From: IGN2 sp964639955
Lineage (GTDB): Bacteria > Bacteroidota > Ignavibacteria > Ignavibacteriales > Ignavibacteriaceae
Direction: 5' to 3'
Assembly (NCBI GenBank): GCA_964639955.1
Contig: CAZXGJ010000046.1
Location: 1 to 31,181 of the forward strand
Length of the DNA: 31,181 nucleotides
Shown piece by piece: positions 1 through 9,350 of this stretch. A program made the position numbers and the translations under genes. A model generated the notes under the pieces. The model was given only the letters and a program-made list of their open reading frames with translations, made no database searches and was not told the origin of the DNA. Numbering within the stretch: position 1 is the stretch's first letter; each line of letters begins with the position of its first letter.

Positions 1-48
1 CTTTTTTACATTAAGTAAATTTAGGAAATTCCTTTTCCTTCTGAAGCA

Positions 49-1617
49 TTACACTATTAATTCATAATCATCAATGTCTGGCACAAACCCATTTGCTAAT
101 GCTCTGTATATTTTAAAGTGACTTGGTTCATAGGTTTCTTTCCCTTCTAATTTAATATGGCTTTCAGGCGTGATGCTTAATTATAGGTCTCTTACCCTAT
201 GCGGATTTCCGGCTGCAACGTGCATAGCGTCCCAGGCATTTATTCTTCCATAACCTACGTATCTATTCCAGCCGATTGCATCATATTCATAGAAACCATT
301 ATCGACGGGTTTAATTTTATCAGCCGTTGATGTAATTATTTCATATACTTTGGGAACATCAAAATTAGGATCGTAATAATTTAAAGAGAGCATTAAGCCG
401 GCAAGTGCAGCAACTAAGGGTAATGAGAATGAAGTTCCGGATTTATAGATATAGTAATTACTCAATTCCCCAGAGACAGTTGGAACTAAAACACCGGGAG
501 CTGTTACATCAATAAATGCATTCGTAGGATCACCAATCGGATCGGTACCTGGGCTATAGTTCCAGGTATATGCAAAGTGTTCTCTTCCGTTGTGTATCAT
601 TGTTGCGCTAACTGCAATAACCTGACCGTTCGTCCCCAAATTATAAGCCGCCGGATAAGCTACAAAAGGAACATTTCCTCCATTACCGGCACTACCAACA
701 CATACTATACCTTGAATAAGAGCATTATAAATAAGAGACTCTATTGTTGGGTTACCTCCGAGCCAACTCATATTTATCACATCAGCACCAGCGGTAATTG
801 CGGCATCTAAACCTGCAGCACCAGCTACATCGAATCTCATCATTAGTTTCCAACCAAGACTTGATATACCTAATTCATTATTCGTATTTACCCCTGATAT
901 ACCAGCCACGCAACTTTGATGCCCTCCGTAAAGATTGCCCCACCCGTTAAAAATTACTTTCCCAACCAAATCTTTATGTAAAGCATTAGTTGGTCCTCCA
1001 TCTGAATAAGGTATATCATTAATGGATATTATTACATTTGTATCTCCCAATGTATAATCCCAGGCATAATTTGCGAATACACTATCCAAATTCCAATGAT
1101 TTCCTGCAACATACACTGGATCATTAGGTTCTGTTACAAGCATCCAGGCATAAAAAGGAGCCTCCGCATAATCTACCATCTCCAATGATTCTAAACCATT
1201 TACAATCTCATCAATCATCACTATTTCAGAAAAATGAATTCGAAATACTTGCGACATATCTTTAATGGATACTGTCTGACCTGTTCTTTTATTTGTGCTG
1301 ACTTTGTCTCCCCAGTATGTATCAGGAAAATATTTCTCAAGTGCAATTGGACCATACTATGCATTTAAATCCATAAAATGATTTTTTATATTTTCACCTC
1401 TGATATCATCAATAATTGCTTCGGACTCTCCAACCGGTAACTCAATTACATTTGTTGAAAAATTAACAATTACCTGGTAAGAATATTTGTTTTCGTTCTC
1501 ATCCAAATAGATTTCAACTTCAGTGAATAGATTTTTCTCTTCCCATAATGTGAGTTGGGCAAATAATTGAACGCCCTAGACAAAAAATAAGATTAGCACA
1601 TTTACAAACCACTTCAT
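49..1617 (-). pseudogene. S8 (subtilisin-family) secreted serine protease, broken by three in-frame stops
   Basis: One uninterrupted register can be read from an ATG at 1617 to a TAA at 49-51. It begins with a signal-peptide-like MKWFVNVLILFFV, then TAG (1576-1578), an N-terminal pro-like region, a second TAG (1357-1359), a complete S8 domain, then TAA (181-183) and about 43 further protein-like codons. The longest stop-free piece with a start is 181-1257 (358 aa). It shows the S8 marks: a SINDIPYSD Asp region, His in GGHQSCVAGI, the oxyanion Asn in GSAGNGG, and the nucleophile Ser in SGTSFSLPLVA. All catalytic positions are kept and there is no frameshift, so the damage is nonsense changes only: recent inactivation, or assembly errors. 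The internal piece alone lacks a signal peptide and would stay in the cytoplasm. It is not in an evident operon. Confidence 0.75.
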
Positions 1618-2145
1618 TTCGTATTCTCTTCCTCATTTAATTAAAAATAGTTATTTAAAAAACTAATTGCGGAAGTAGGTTATTATATAAATCCAGTATA
1701 AAATTCTTCTTCGGCAGCAATATGTATTTTGCTTATCATCATTGCCGGAGAAAAACTTTGTGGTGAGTAGTGCGGGGGAGGAAGTAAAAATCAGGTTATA
1801 GTAATCCAATGATTCCCCCTTTGATGGAATCAAGTAACAAGAACCATATGTAAAATTAAATAGCATAAAGTTCCAATGTTTTTGATTTCCATTAGAAATT
1901 TAGCAGGCGGTCATTACAAAAGCAATACTAATTTATACTAAATTTTTTAATGAGTGGAGAATTTTAGAAAATGAAAAATAATTTAATTTTCCTCTCTCAA
2001 TGCTTCCTGCAATTAATGCTGTTCTAACATTGAAGGTTAATGCCAAAAGAATCTCGACAACCTACCTGTCGGCAAGGCAAGCCAGGATGAGAAGCAAACA
2101 AATGGCGGAATAAATTGAGGGAAATTATTATTCAAGAAAATACAA
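1618..2145. other. 528-bp stretch with no supportable gene
   Basis: Lies between the S8 relic and the VOC gene. A 67-codon minus-strand frame (1663-1866) has no domain, no signal peptide and an unlikely composition, and I reject it. A GC-richer patch near 2061-2090 (cctacctgtcggcaaggcaa and following) looks like a degenerate palindromic dispersed repeat. No clear terminator or RNA gene was seen. Confidence 0.5.
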
Positions 2146-2637
2146 TCAATGATTATTTAATTCTGAGAGCAAACCGGGAAGATCGAGTGCTTTGGTGAAA
2201 AGAATCATATTTCCGTCTTCATCAACAGGCCATTGCTCTTTTGGTCTGTCGCAATAAAGCTCTATACCATTTCCATCAGGATCTTTCAGATAGATAGATT
2301 CGGAAACTCCGTGATCGGATGCACCTTCAATCGGATATTTATTTTCCCACAAATTCTTGAATGCTTTAGCAAGCTCCTCTCTGCTGGGGTAAAGTATTGC
2401 AAAGTGGTATAAGCCCGAGTGTCCGGGCGGTGCAGGAGTAATATCGTTACCAGCCCATGTGTTCAAACCTATATGATGATGATAATCCCCTGAAGACAGA
2501 AACGCTGCTGATTTTCCAAAACGCGCTGTTACAGAAAAACCCAAAAGTTCAGTATAAAATTTTACTGCTCGTTCAAGATCGGCAACTGTAAGATGTATGT
2601 GTCCTATTCTTGCTTTTGGATGTATTTCGTAGCTCAT
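2146..2637 (-). CDS. VOC-family (glyoxalase/CatE-like) metalloprotein
   Basis: A 163-aa protein of the vicinal oxygen chelate superfamily, close in pattern to the N-terminal half of CatE-type extradiol dioxygenases. It starts with IGHIHLTVADLERAVKFYTE, the usual first beta-alpha-beta unit, and has YHFAILYP near residue 78 and the DPDGNGIELY motif near 119-128. The probable metal ligands are His15, His78 and Glu126. A His-rich stretch (DYHHHIGLN, about 51-59) is also present. The substrate cannot be told from sequence; a ring-cleaving dioxygenase or a glyoxalase-like lyase are both possible. It lies 13 bp downstream of glgP and is probably co-transcribed with it, though no functional link is obvious. 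Ends in TGA. Confidence 0.85.
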   Translation of the reverse strand: MSYEIHPKARIGHIHLTVADLERAVKFYTELLGFSVTARFGKSAAFLSSGDYHHHIGLNTWAGNDITPAPPGHSGLYHFAILYPSREELAKAFKNLWENKYPIEGASDHGVSESIYLKDPDGNGIELYCDRPKEQWPVDEDGNMILFTKALDLPGLLSELNNH

Positions 2638-2650
2638 TAATTCTTTCTTT

Positions 2651-5152
2651 TTAAGATGACTGAATTTTTACCGGTTTAACTTTCCAGATTTTCTCTGCAT
2701 ATTCTTTAATTGAACGGTCGCTTGAAAATTTTGCAACCCGGGCAACGTTCAGAATGGATTTCTTTGTCCACTCATCAGAATTTAAATACAGACCGCTAGC
2801 TTTATCCTGCGTTTCAATGTAGGATTGGTAATCTGCAAAAAGGCAGTAATAATCTGAGTTCAGTAACGCATCAATAATAGGTTTAAAAATTCCAGGATCT
2901 TTTTTATTAAAGTAATCCGAGCTTATCATATCAATAACACGTTTCAGGTTTTCATTCTTTTCATAATATTCTCTTGGGTTATATCCGTTTGCTTTTAATT
3001 TGGCAACTTCATCAGCCAAAAGTCCAAAAATAAAAATGTTGTCTTCTCCGACTTCCTCCCTGATTTCAATATTAGCTCCATCCATAGTTCCGATAGTGAG
3101 GGCACCATTTAATGCAAATTTCATATTGCCCGTTCCCGAAGCTTCCAAACCCGCCATTGATATTTGCTCGGAAAGATCCGAGGCGGGAATAATTTTCTCG
3201 GCTAGTGTAACCGAATAATTTCTTATGAAAATAATTTTCAATTTATCGCCAACATCTGCGTCGTTGTTTACAACCTCCGCAACAGAATTTATCAGCTTAA
3301 TAATCAACTTTGCCATAAAATATGCCGGCGCAGCTTTCCCACCAAAAATCACTGTACGCGGCAGAATTTCCATTGAAGGATTATCCTTTATAAGGTTATA
3401 AAGGGTGATGATATGAAAAATATTTAAAAGCTGGCGTTTGTATTCGTGGAATCTTTTTATCTGCACATCGAACATAGATTCGGGATTTATTTTAAATCCG
3501 TTTTCTGTTTCAAGATAATTCAGCAGCAATTTTTTATTCAGCCATTTGGCACTCTTCCAGCTTTCTCTGAATTCATTATCGCCGGTATAATTTTCAAGCT
3601 GCTTCAATTCCTCAAGATTCTTCAGCCACCCATCACTAATTTTATCGGTAATAATTTTAGACAGAAACGGATTAGCTCCTTTAAGCCAGCGTCTTGGAGT
3701 GATTCCGTTGGTAATATTTAAAAACTTTCCAGGGTAGATTTCATTGAAATGATAAAATATTTTCGATTTCAGAATTTCAGTATGAAGCGCCGCCACTCCG
3801 TTTACGGCAAAGCTGCCAACTATCGCCAGGTTTGCCATTCTTACAGACTTGCCATCTCTTTCGTTTATAATCGAGAGCTGAGAAATAATTTTTTCATCGG
3901 CAGAATAGTTCTGCCTCAGATGCTCAATAAATCTTCTGTTGATCTCAAAAACAATCTGAGCATGTCTCGGCAGCAGTTCTTCAAATAAAGGCAACGACCA
4001 TTCTTCAAGCGCTTCAGGAACTATAGTATGATTTGTATAAGCAAAAGTATCGGTTGTAATTTTCCAGGCTTTTTCCCAGGATAAATTTTCTTCATCAATT
4101 AAAATCCTCATCAGTTCGGGTATTGCAACAACCGGATGTGTATCATTAAGCTGAATAGAATTTTTTTCAGCAAATTCATCAAAGGTATCGTGGTTAATCT
4201 TGTATTTTCTTATGATATCCTGAAGCGTAGCCGACACAAAAAAATACTGCTGTTTTAATCTTAAGAATTTACCTTCGAGGTACGAATCGTTCGGGTATAA
4301 AACTTTGGAAATTGTTTCTGAATCAGTTTTAGAGGAAACAGCCGCTACGTAGTTACCGGCATTAAAATCTTTAAAGCTAAAATCCTTACCCGCTTTTGCC
4401 TGCCACAGCCTGAGGTTGTTTACTGTATTATTTTTAAAGCCTGGAACCGGTATATCATAAGCCAGGGCAAGTACATCTTCAGTTTCGATCCAATCAAATT
4501 TAAAAGTGCCGTCCGGGTTTTGAACTTTTACAGATTTTCCGTAAAACTTTACTTTGTACTGGAGATCCCTTCGCATTATATCCCAAGGATTGCCGCTTTG
4601 AAGCCAGTTATCAGGGTACTCAACCTGAAAACCATTTTCAATTGCCTGGTCAAAAATTCCGAATTCGTATCTTATTCCATAACCAAATGCAGGTAATTCG
4701 AGGGTTGCCATGGAATCGAGATAACATGCGGCAAGCCTGCCCAGCCCGCCATTGCCAAGGCCCATATCGTGTTCAAATTCCATTATTTCCTCAAGGCTGT
4801 AGCCGTCTTCTTTAAGTATTTCGTAACACTCGGTATAAAAGTCCATATTTATAAGCGCATTGCGTAAAAGTCTTCCCATCATATATTCCATCGATAGATA
4901 GTAGACGCGTTTAACATCTTTTACGTTATACTCGTGCTGGGTTCTAAGCCACTTTCTTACCAGCTTGTCTCTGATTGCCAGTGACAGAGCAAAATATGCA
5001 TCTTCACCTGTTGCAGTTATGCGGTCTCTTACAAGCCTGAACTCCAGGTTTTCGGCAAATTGATTTGATAGTGAGAAAGAAACCGGCGATTCACCGTCAG
5101 TAAAAAAAATAGAAGACTTGCCGTTAATTTTTTCTCTGGTTTCCTTTTTCAT
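2651..5152 (-). CDS. glgP: Glycogen/starch phosphorylase (GT35)
   Basis: An 833-aa cytoplasmic enzyme that removes glucose-1-phosphate from the non-reducing ends of alpha-1,4-glucans using inorganic phosphate and pyridoxal phosphate. Its length is normal for the family. Recognisable blocks are EYNVKDVKRVYYLSMEYMMGR near 75-95, GNGGLGRLAACYLDSMATL near 132-150, the QLNDTHP block near 335, and the PLP-binding block EASGTGNMKFALNGALTIG with the Schiff-base lysine at residue 678 (codon 3119-3121). The start ATG at 5152 has no strong ribosome-binding site but an A/T-rich leader, as in neighbouring genes. A 140-bp divergent spacer separates it from the alkaline-phosphatase-like gene. Its presence implies storage of glycogen or import of maltodextrin. 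Confidence 0.97.
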   Translation of the reverse strand: MKKETREKINGKSSIFFTDGESPVSFSLSNQFAENLEFRLVRDRITATGEDAYFALSLAIRDKLVRKWLRTQHEYNVKDVKRVYYLSMEYMMGRLLRNALINMDFYTECYEILKEDGYSLEEIMEFEHDMGLGNGGLGRLAACYLDSMATLELPAFGYGIRYEFGIFDQAIENGFQVEYPDNWLQSGNPWDIMRRDLQYKVKFYGKSVKVQNPDGTFKFDWIETEDVLALAYDIPVPGFKNNTVNNLRLWQAKAGKDFSFKDFNAGNYVAAVSSKTDSETISKVLYPNDSYLEGKFLRLKQQYFFVSATLQDIIRKYKINHDTFDEFAEKNSIQLNDTHPVVAIPELMRILIDEENLSWEKAWKITTDTFAYTNHTIVPEALEEWSLPLFEELLPRHAQIVFEINRRFIEHLRQNYSADEKIISQLSIINERDGKSVRMANLAIVGSFAVNGVAALHTEILKSKIFYHFNEIYPGKFLNITNGITPRRWLKGANPFLSKIITDKISDGWLKNLEELKQLENYTGDNEFRESWKSAKWLNKKLLLNYLETENGFKINPESMFDVQIKRFHEYKRQLLNIFHIITLYNLIKDNPSMEILPRTVIFGGKAAPAYFMAKLIIKLINSVAEVVNNDADVGDKLKIIFIRNYSVTLAEKIIPASDLSEQISMAGLEASGTGNMKFALNGALTIGTMDGANIEIREEVGEDNIFIFGLLADEVAKLKANGYNPREYYEKNENLKRVIDMISSDYFNKKDPGIFKPIIDALLNSDYYCLFADYQSYIETQDKASGLYLNSDEWTKKSILNVARVAKFSSDRSIKEYAEKIWKVKPVKIQSS

Positions 5153-5249
5153 TTATTATTAATGTAATTGCAGATTGATATTCGGGGGCTAAATTTACGC
5201 TTGCCTGCACTTTTAACAAAATATTAATACTGCAATAAACTTAAATCTT

Positions 5250-5257
5250 TAAATTTG
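5250..5257 (+). promoter_or_regulatory. Possible Bacteroidota-type -7 element (TAAATTTG)
   Basis: The 140-bp divergent region between glgP and the phosphatase-like gene contains TAAATTTG, matching the TAnnTTTG -7 consensus known from Bacteroidota, 35 bp before the ATG at 5293. No convincing TTTG -33 partner is visible, and use of this consensus depends on the uncertain taxonomic placement. Confidence 0.22.
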
Positions 5258-5292
5258 TAGTTAGAAAAAATTATAAAATGTAAGTAAAAAAA

Positions 5293-6597
5293 ATGTATAA
5301 AGCTGGCAATATCCTCTCCATATTACTATTAGTACTCATCCTATTTTTTTCCGGCTGTTCGAAACAAAAAACAGAAACCGGCAATGTAATTTTTATTCAT
5401 CCCGACGGTTCTTCTCTAGCGTCGTGGAATGCTATAAGATTACTTTATTACGGTCCCGATAGTGAACTTAACTGGGATAAACTTTCGCACATAGGATTGT
5501 ACCAGGGACACACATCCAACACATTAACTTCTTCATCCGAAGCCGGTGCTACTATTCATGCTTACGGAGTAAAAGTAGAACTGCTCTCTTACGGAATGGA
5601 CGGCAGTAAAGCATTAACTTCCCGTTCCGGCAAAAATATGAGTATAATGCAGGAAGCAATGGTAATGGGAATCAGGACAGGTATTATTAACTCAGGTACA
5701 ATAGTAGAGCCGGGCACCGGTGTTTTTGCAGCAAGTGATCTATCGAGAGCAAATGAAGAAGCGATCACAAAGAAGATTATTGATTCAGGGTGTGATTTAA
5801 TTTTCTCAGGCGGTGAAGAAGTGATGCTTCCTGAAGGAATGAAGGGAAGATTTGGCACGGGAAAAAGAAAAGACGGATTGAATATAATTAATTATGCAAA
5901 AGAAAAAGGCTACTACATCGTTTTCGAAAAAGAAGAATTGAAATCCGTACCCGAAGATATAAGAAAGATACTCGGAGTATTTGCACACAGGCACACATTT
6001 AACGATAAGTCCGAAGAGGAACTATCTCAACTCGGTTTACCCAATTACTCTGAAACTGCACCCACACTTGCCGAGATGACTGAATTCGCAGTTAAATTTT
6101 TATCAAGAGAGAAAAAACAATTTTTTTTGGTTATTGAAGAAGAAGGTTCGGATAATTTCGGAAATGCCAACAATGCAAACGGTACTTTCGAGGCTTTAAA
6201 AAGAGCCGATGATGCTATCGGTATATCGCTGGAATTTTTAAAGCAAAATCCCAAAACTTTAATTTTAACAGCCGCAGATAGTGAAGCCGGCGGGCTGGAA
6301 GTTTACGGATTCCTGGAAAAGGACATGCCCTGCGATGCACCACTCCCCGAAAAATCAAAGAACGGTGCACCCCTCGATGGTATTAATGGCACAGCGACTC
6401 TTCCGTTTTTAACAGGAGAGGATAAATACGGCAGTAGGTTTCCCTTTGCTGTTGCGTGGTCTACAACCGATGATGTTTTTGGCTCCGTTGTAGCTAAAGC
6501 AGAAGGGTTAAACTCGCATCTGATGAGCGGTAAGATTGATAACACTGATATTTACAGAATAATGTATACAACATTATTTGGCAAGTGGCTTCAGTAA
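5293..6597 (+). CDS. Alkaline-phosphatase-superfamily lipoprotein with altered metal ligands
   Basis: A 434-aa protein beginning with a lipoprotein signal (LILFFSGC, Cys22), so probably membrane-anchored in the cell envelope. The fold marks of PhoA-type alkaline phosphatases are present. NVIFIHPDG (Asp38) replaces the usual IGDGMG, SSSEAGATIHAYG holds the likely nucleophile Ser82, EEEGSDNFGNANNANG (282-297) takes the place of the ExxxxDxxxH metal site, and LTAADSEAGGL (325-335) takes the place of TADHETGGL. Two Zn-ligand His positions of E. coli PhoA (His331, His370) thus appear as Asn and Ser. I recall a PhoA-like subfamily with the same ADS[DE]AGG pattern, so this is probably a real variant rather than decay. 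The substrate or catalytic metal may differ. Single gene; it converges with the RidA gene with 1 bp between stops. Confidence 0.85.
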   Translation: MYKAGNILSILLLVLILFFSGCSKQKTETGNVIFIHPDGSSLASWNAIRLLYYGPDSELNWDKLSHIGLYQGHTSNTLTSSSEAGATIHAYGVKVELLSYGMDGSKALTSRSGKNMSIMQEAMVMGIRTGIINSGTIVEPGTGVFAASDLSRANEEAITKKIIDSGCDLIFSGGEEVMLPEGMKGRFGTGKRKDGLNIINYAKEKGYYIVFEKEELKSVPEDIRKILGVFAHRHTFNDKSEEELSQLGLPNYSETAPTLAEMTEFAVKFLSREKKQFFLVIEEEGSDNFGNANNANGTFEALKRADDAIGISLEFLKQNPKTLILTAADSEAGGLEVYGFLEKDMPCDAPLPEKSKNGAPLDGINGTATLPFLTGEDKYGSRFPFAVAWSTTDDVFGSVVAKAEGLNSHLMSGKIDNTDIYRIMYTTLFGKWLQ

Positions 6598-6598
6598 A

Positions 6599-6991
6599 TT
6601 ATTCTTCGGGCAAAATTGCAGTTGCTTCAACTTCAACCACAAAATTAGGATCGATAAGTGATTTAACTTCCACCATTGAAGTAGCGGGTTTAATATCTTT
6701 AAAAAATTCTCCATGAGCTTTTCCAACGGCTTCCCAGTCTTTTATGTTGGTAACATAAATTCTGGTTCTTACAACATCCTTAAGTGAACCACCGGCATCA
6801 ATTATCGCCTTTTCTATTTTCTGAATAATGAACCTGGTTTGCTGGTACGGGTCTCCGGGTGCAATTATTCTGTCGCGGTCAATAGCAGAGGTACCGGATA
6901 CTTCTATAATTCTTCCGACTCTGACTGCTCTCGAATATCCGATATGATCTTCCCATTTAGCATTTGTGTGAATTTTTATGCGATCTTTCAT
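6599..6991 (-). CDS. RidA/YjgF/UK114-family protein lacking the catalytic Arg
   Basis: A 130-aa protein of the RidA fold (trimeric beta-alpha barrel-like, cytoplasmic). It shows the family blocks VGRIIEVSGTSAID, DVVRTRIYVTNIKDW and ATSMVEVKSLIDPNFVVEVEATA. In true RidA enamine/imine deaminases the equivalent of ATSMVEV is ARSxVEV, with Arg105 binding the substrate carboxylate. Here that position is Thr104, as in the Rid4-Rid7 type groups that lack this activity. Imine deaminase function is therefore not supported; the role is unknown. It starts 9 bp after the stop of the AlkD-like gene and is very likely co-transcribed with it. Confidence 0.88.
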   Translation of the reverse strand: MKDRIKIHTNAKWEDHIGYSRAVRVGRIIEVSGTSAIDRDRIIAPGDPYQQTRFIIQKIEKAIIDAGGSLKDVVRTRIYVTNIKDWEAVGKAHGEFFKDIKPATSMVEVKSLIDPNFVVEVEATAILPEE

Positions 6992-7000
6992 AACAGACCC

Positions 7001-7705
7001 CTAAATTGTTCCTTTAAGATATTTTTTTCGTTTAGATTCTGGAAACTTTTCAATTGCGTATCTAAGCATTGTTCTGGGCATTCTTTTGTAATACAACTTT
7101 AAAAATTTTTCCTCTGTTACTAAATCTTTTTTACCAATCTCCCTCAGCATCCAGCCAACTGCCTTGTGAATCAGGTCGTGTGTATCTTCCAATAAGATAT
7201 ATGCAATTTGCATAGTAGTTTCGAATTCATTTTTTCTAATAAGTGCATAAGTTGAGAGAATTGCAATTCTTCGCTCCCAAATATTTTTAGATCCTGCAAA
7301 TCTTAAAAGAATTTTTTTGTTTCTTTTTAACAGATGTTCTCCGATGATCTTTGGTGCCGACAAATCAACAAGATCCCAGTTATTTATTCCTTTCTTTTTC
7401 TTCAGGTAAAATTTATAAATGGATTCTTTCTCCGCTTCAGAGCTTTTTTTATACTTGTTAACCAGTATTAATAAGGCAATAAGTCTTTCTTCATGAATTT
7501 TGGATGATAAGAGTACGCTTAAATCTTTATAATCCAGATTCCTGAATTCGCCTGCAATTTTCCTTTGCACCGGTACTTTTAAGCCAATAAATTTATCACC
7601 TTCTCCATATTCGCCCTTACCGGTTTTAAAGAACCAGCTCATAGTTTCAGCAACATTTTTATCGGCTAACTCATTCATTCTTTTTCTCAGTGCAGGCAGG
7701 GACAT
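7001..7705 (-). CDS. AlkD-like DNA alkylation repair glycosylase (HEAT-like repeats)
   Basis: A 234-aa all-helical protein of the DNA-alkylation-repair (AlkC/AlkD) family, which excises N3- and N7-alkyl purines in base excision repair. The residues that define AlkD activity are visible: NNWDLVD with Trp110 and Asp114, IWERRIAIL with Arg145/146, and HKAVGWMLREIGK with Trp185. These match Trp109, Asp113, Arg148 and Trp187 of Bacillus cereus AlkD, so catalysis is probably intact. The length is normal. The gene ends with TAG, 9 bp before the RidA-family start. A 112-bp gap with nothing recognisable separates its start from the sensor-kinase operon. Confidence 0.92.
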   Translation of the reverse strand: MSLPALRKRMNELADKNVAETMSWFFKTGKGEYGEGDKFIGLKVPVQRKIAGEFRNLDYKDLSVLLSSKIHEERLIALLILVNKYKKSSEAEKESIYKFYLKKKKGINNWDLVDLSAPKIIGEHLLKRNKKILLRFAGSKNIWERRIAILSTYALIRKNEFETTMQIAYILLEDTHDLIHKAVGWMLREIGKKDLVTEEKFLKLYYKRMPRTMLRYAIEKFPESKRKKYLKGTI

Positions 7706-7817
7706 AAAATATATATTCTTAACTACTGTAAATTATTAATAAAAAATTCAAAGGAAAAAATAAGGATAGATTTTATGATTATAATACTGCGGAAAATTAT
7801 AGAATGGTGCAGATAAA

Positions 7818-9350
7818 TCAGGAAGTGCTTTGCGGCGTATTGGTAATTTTCTTTATAAGATCAATTAATTCGTTCTTGGCAAAGGGTTTTACCAAAAATT
7901 CATCTGCTCCGGCCTGATAAAACTGGTTGATTTTTTCACTAAGAAACTCGCTGGATAAAACAATTATCGGAATCTCACTTGTCAGATTATTCTTAAGATT
8001 CCTGCAGAAGTCAAGACACCTATCCCAATAGTTTTTAGTTACATCAAAAATTACCGTACTAAATTTTTCATTATTTAACAGCTCGGGATTAAAATCAGCG
8101 TATTTAATTAAATTTATTTCAAAGCTTTCTTTAAGAAAAGCTTTAACCAGATCATAAGATTCACCGGCATCGTCAAACATTAAAATTCTTGCAGTTCCAT
8201 AGTCTTTCCTGCTTATTGCCCTTAGCTTTTCAGCCTTAGCTCCCTTAGCAAGCGGCAGTGTAAAGGTAAAAGTAGAGCCCACACCTTTAATGCTATCTAC
8301 TATCAGAGAGCCTCCCATTCTTTCAATATATCTTTTGGAAATAGCCAGGCCCAGGCCGTTTCCTTCGAATGTTCTTCCAATATCAAGATCTTCCTGGCTG
8401 AAGGGCTGATATAAATGTTCGAGGTACTCTGTAGAGATGCCGACGCCAGTATCTTTAATTTTACAAATGGCCAATTCTCTATCTTTCAGAACTCCAACTT
8501 CAACATCAATATATCCGCGCCTGGTAAACTTAACTGCATTATCCAGAAGATTGTTAATAATATTTTCGGCACACTGCAGATCTACTTCCACAAAAATTTT
8601 ATCCTCTGTAAAATTAAAAGTAAAGTTCAGCAGTTTTTCTGCCGCCCTTTTTTTATGAGGTGTAATACAATTGGTAAATATGCTCACCAATTCAAACGTT
8701 TCCAGGTTTAAATGATAGTTACCTGCTTCAATCTGTGCGAACTCAAGCATCTGTGTAATGGTCTTAAATAATCTTTCGCTTCCGGAATGAAGATTATCAA
8801 GATAAATTTTATCTTCGCTGCCAATTTTATCGCGCAGGTTTTCTTTAATTATAGTTGAATACCCGAGGATTATGTTGAGCGGTGTTCTCAGTTCATGAGA
8901 AAGTACATTTAAAAAAGTACTCTTCAGTCGCTCGGCTTCACGACTGGCATCGCGGGCCTTTTTAGATTCCTCCTCTGCTAGTATCGATTCCGTTTGATCT
9001 TCATGAAACAAGACAACGTATTTACCTCCTTCAATATTAACAGGAAACATTGAGGTTTTAAGAAAAGGAATGGATCTGTCACCATTAAAAAGAAGCGTAT
9101 CGATATAGTTTTTTAATGTACAAGGCTGCTGAGTGTTAAGAGTGTTTTTTATTCTCTCAATTAAACCCCGCCTGATCAGCTCGTTGTCTTCAAAGCAGGA
9201 ATAACCTTGCAGGTCCTTAAGAGTATATCCCCAGAGGTTTACGAACTCATCGTTAACGTAAACTACCAATCCTTTATCACTTATTACCTGTACAGGGAAA
9301 GGCAGAAAACTATAGTACAGGCTGAAATATTTTGATACTTTATCTTGCAT
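7818..9350 (-). CDS. Cytoplasmic hybrid sensor: PAS - HisKA - HATPase - receiver
   Basis: A 510-aa protein with no membrane segment. Residues about 10-120 form a PAS domain (VNDEFVNLWGYTLKDLQGYS), followed by a coiled coil. HisKA has SHELRTPLNIILGY with phosphoacceptor His152, and HATPase_c has NLLDNAVKF (N box, Asn271), KDTGVGIS and GNGLGLAIS. A C-terminal receiver domain (from about 387) has the acidic pair Asp393/Asp394, phosphoacceptor Asp436 (VIFDV) and Lys488 (LVKPF). All phosphorelay residues are present, so it should autophosphorylate and pass phosphate to its own receiver; the downstream partner is not encoded nearby. The start ATG shares one base with the stop of the upstream GAF-HATPase gene (TAATG), so the two are translationally coupled and probably work as a pair. 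Confidence 0.93.
   Translation of the reverse strand: MQDKVSKYFSLYYSFLPFPVQVISDKGLVVYVNDEFVNLWGYTLKDLQGYSCFEDNELIRRGLIERIKNTLNTQQPCTLKNYIDTLLFNGDRSIPFLKTSMFPVNIEGGKYVVLFHEDQTESILAEEESKKARDASREAERLKSTFLNVLSHELRTPLNIILGYSTIIKENLRDKIGSEDKIYLDNLHSGSERLFKTITQMLEFAQIEAGNYHLNLETFELVSIFTNCITPHKKRAAEKLLNFTFNFTEDKIFVEVDLQCAENIINNLLDNAVKFTRRGYIDVEVGVLKDRELAICKIKDTGVGISTEYLEHLYQPFSQEDLDIGRTFEGNGLGLAISKRYIERMGGSLIVDSIKGVGSTFTFTLPLAKGAKAEKLRAISRKDYGTARILMFDDAGESYDLVKAFLKESFEINLIKYADFNPELLNNEKFSTVIFDVTKNYWDRCLDFCRNLKNNLTSEIPIIVLSSEFLSEKINQFYQAGADEFLVKPFAKNELIDLIKKITNTPQSTS

Noticed and set aside
181..1578. Stop-codon (TAG) reassignment or suppressor system
   Set aside because: Intact genes here end in TAG (stops at 7001, 25791 and 26589), and the S8 frame also contains a TAA.
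1663..1866. 67-codon minus-strand ORF
   Set aside because: Low-complexity, no domain, no ribosome-binding site, no coding-like composition.
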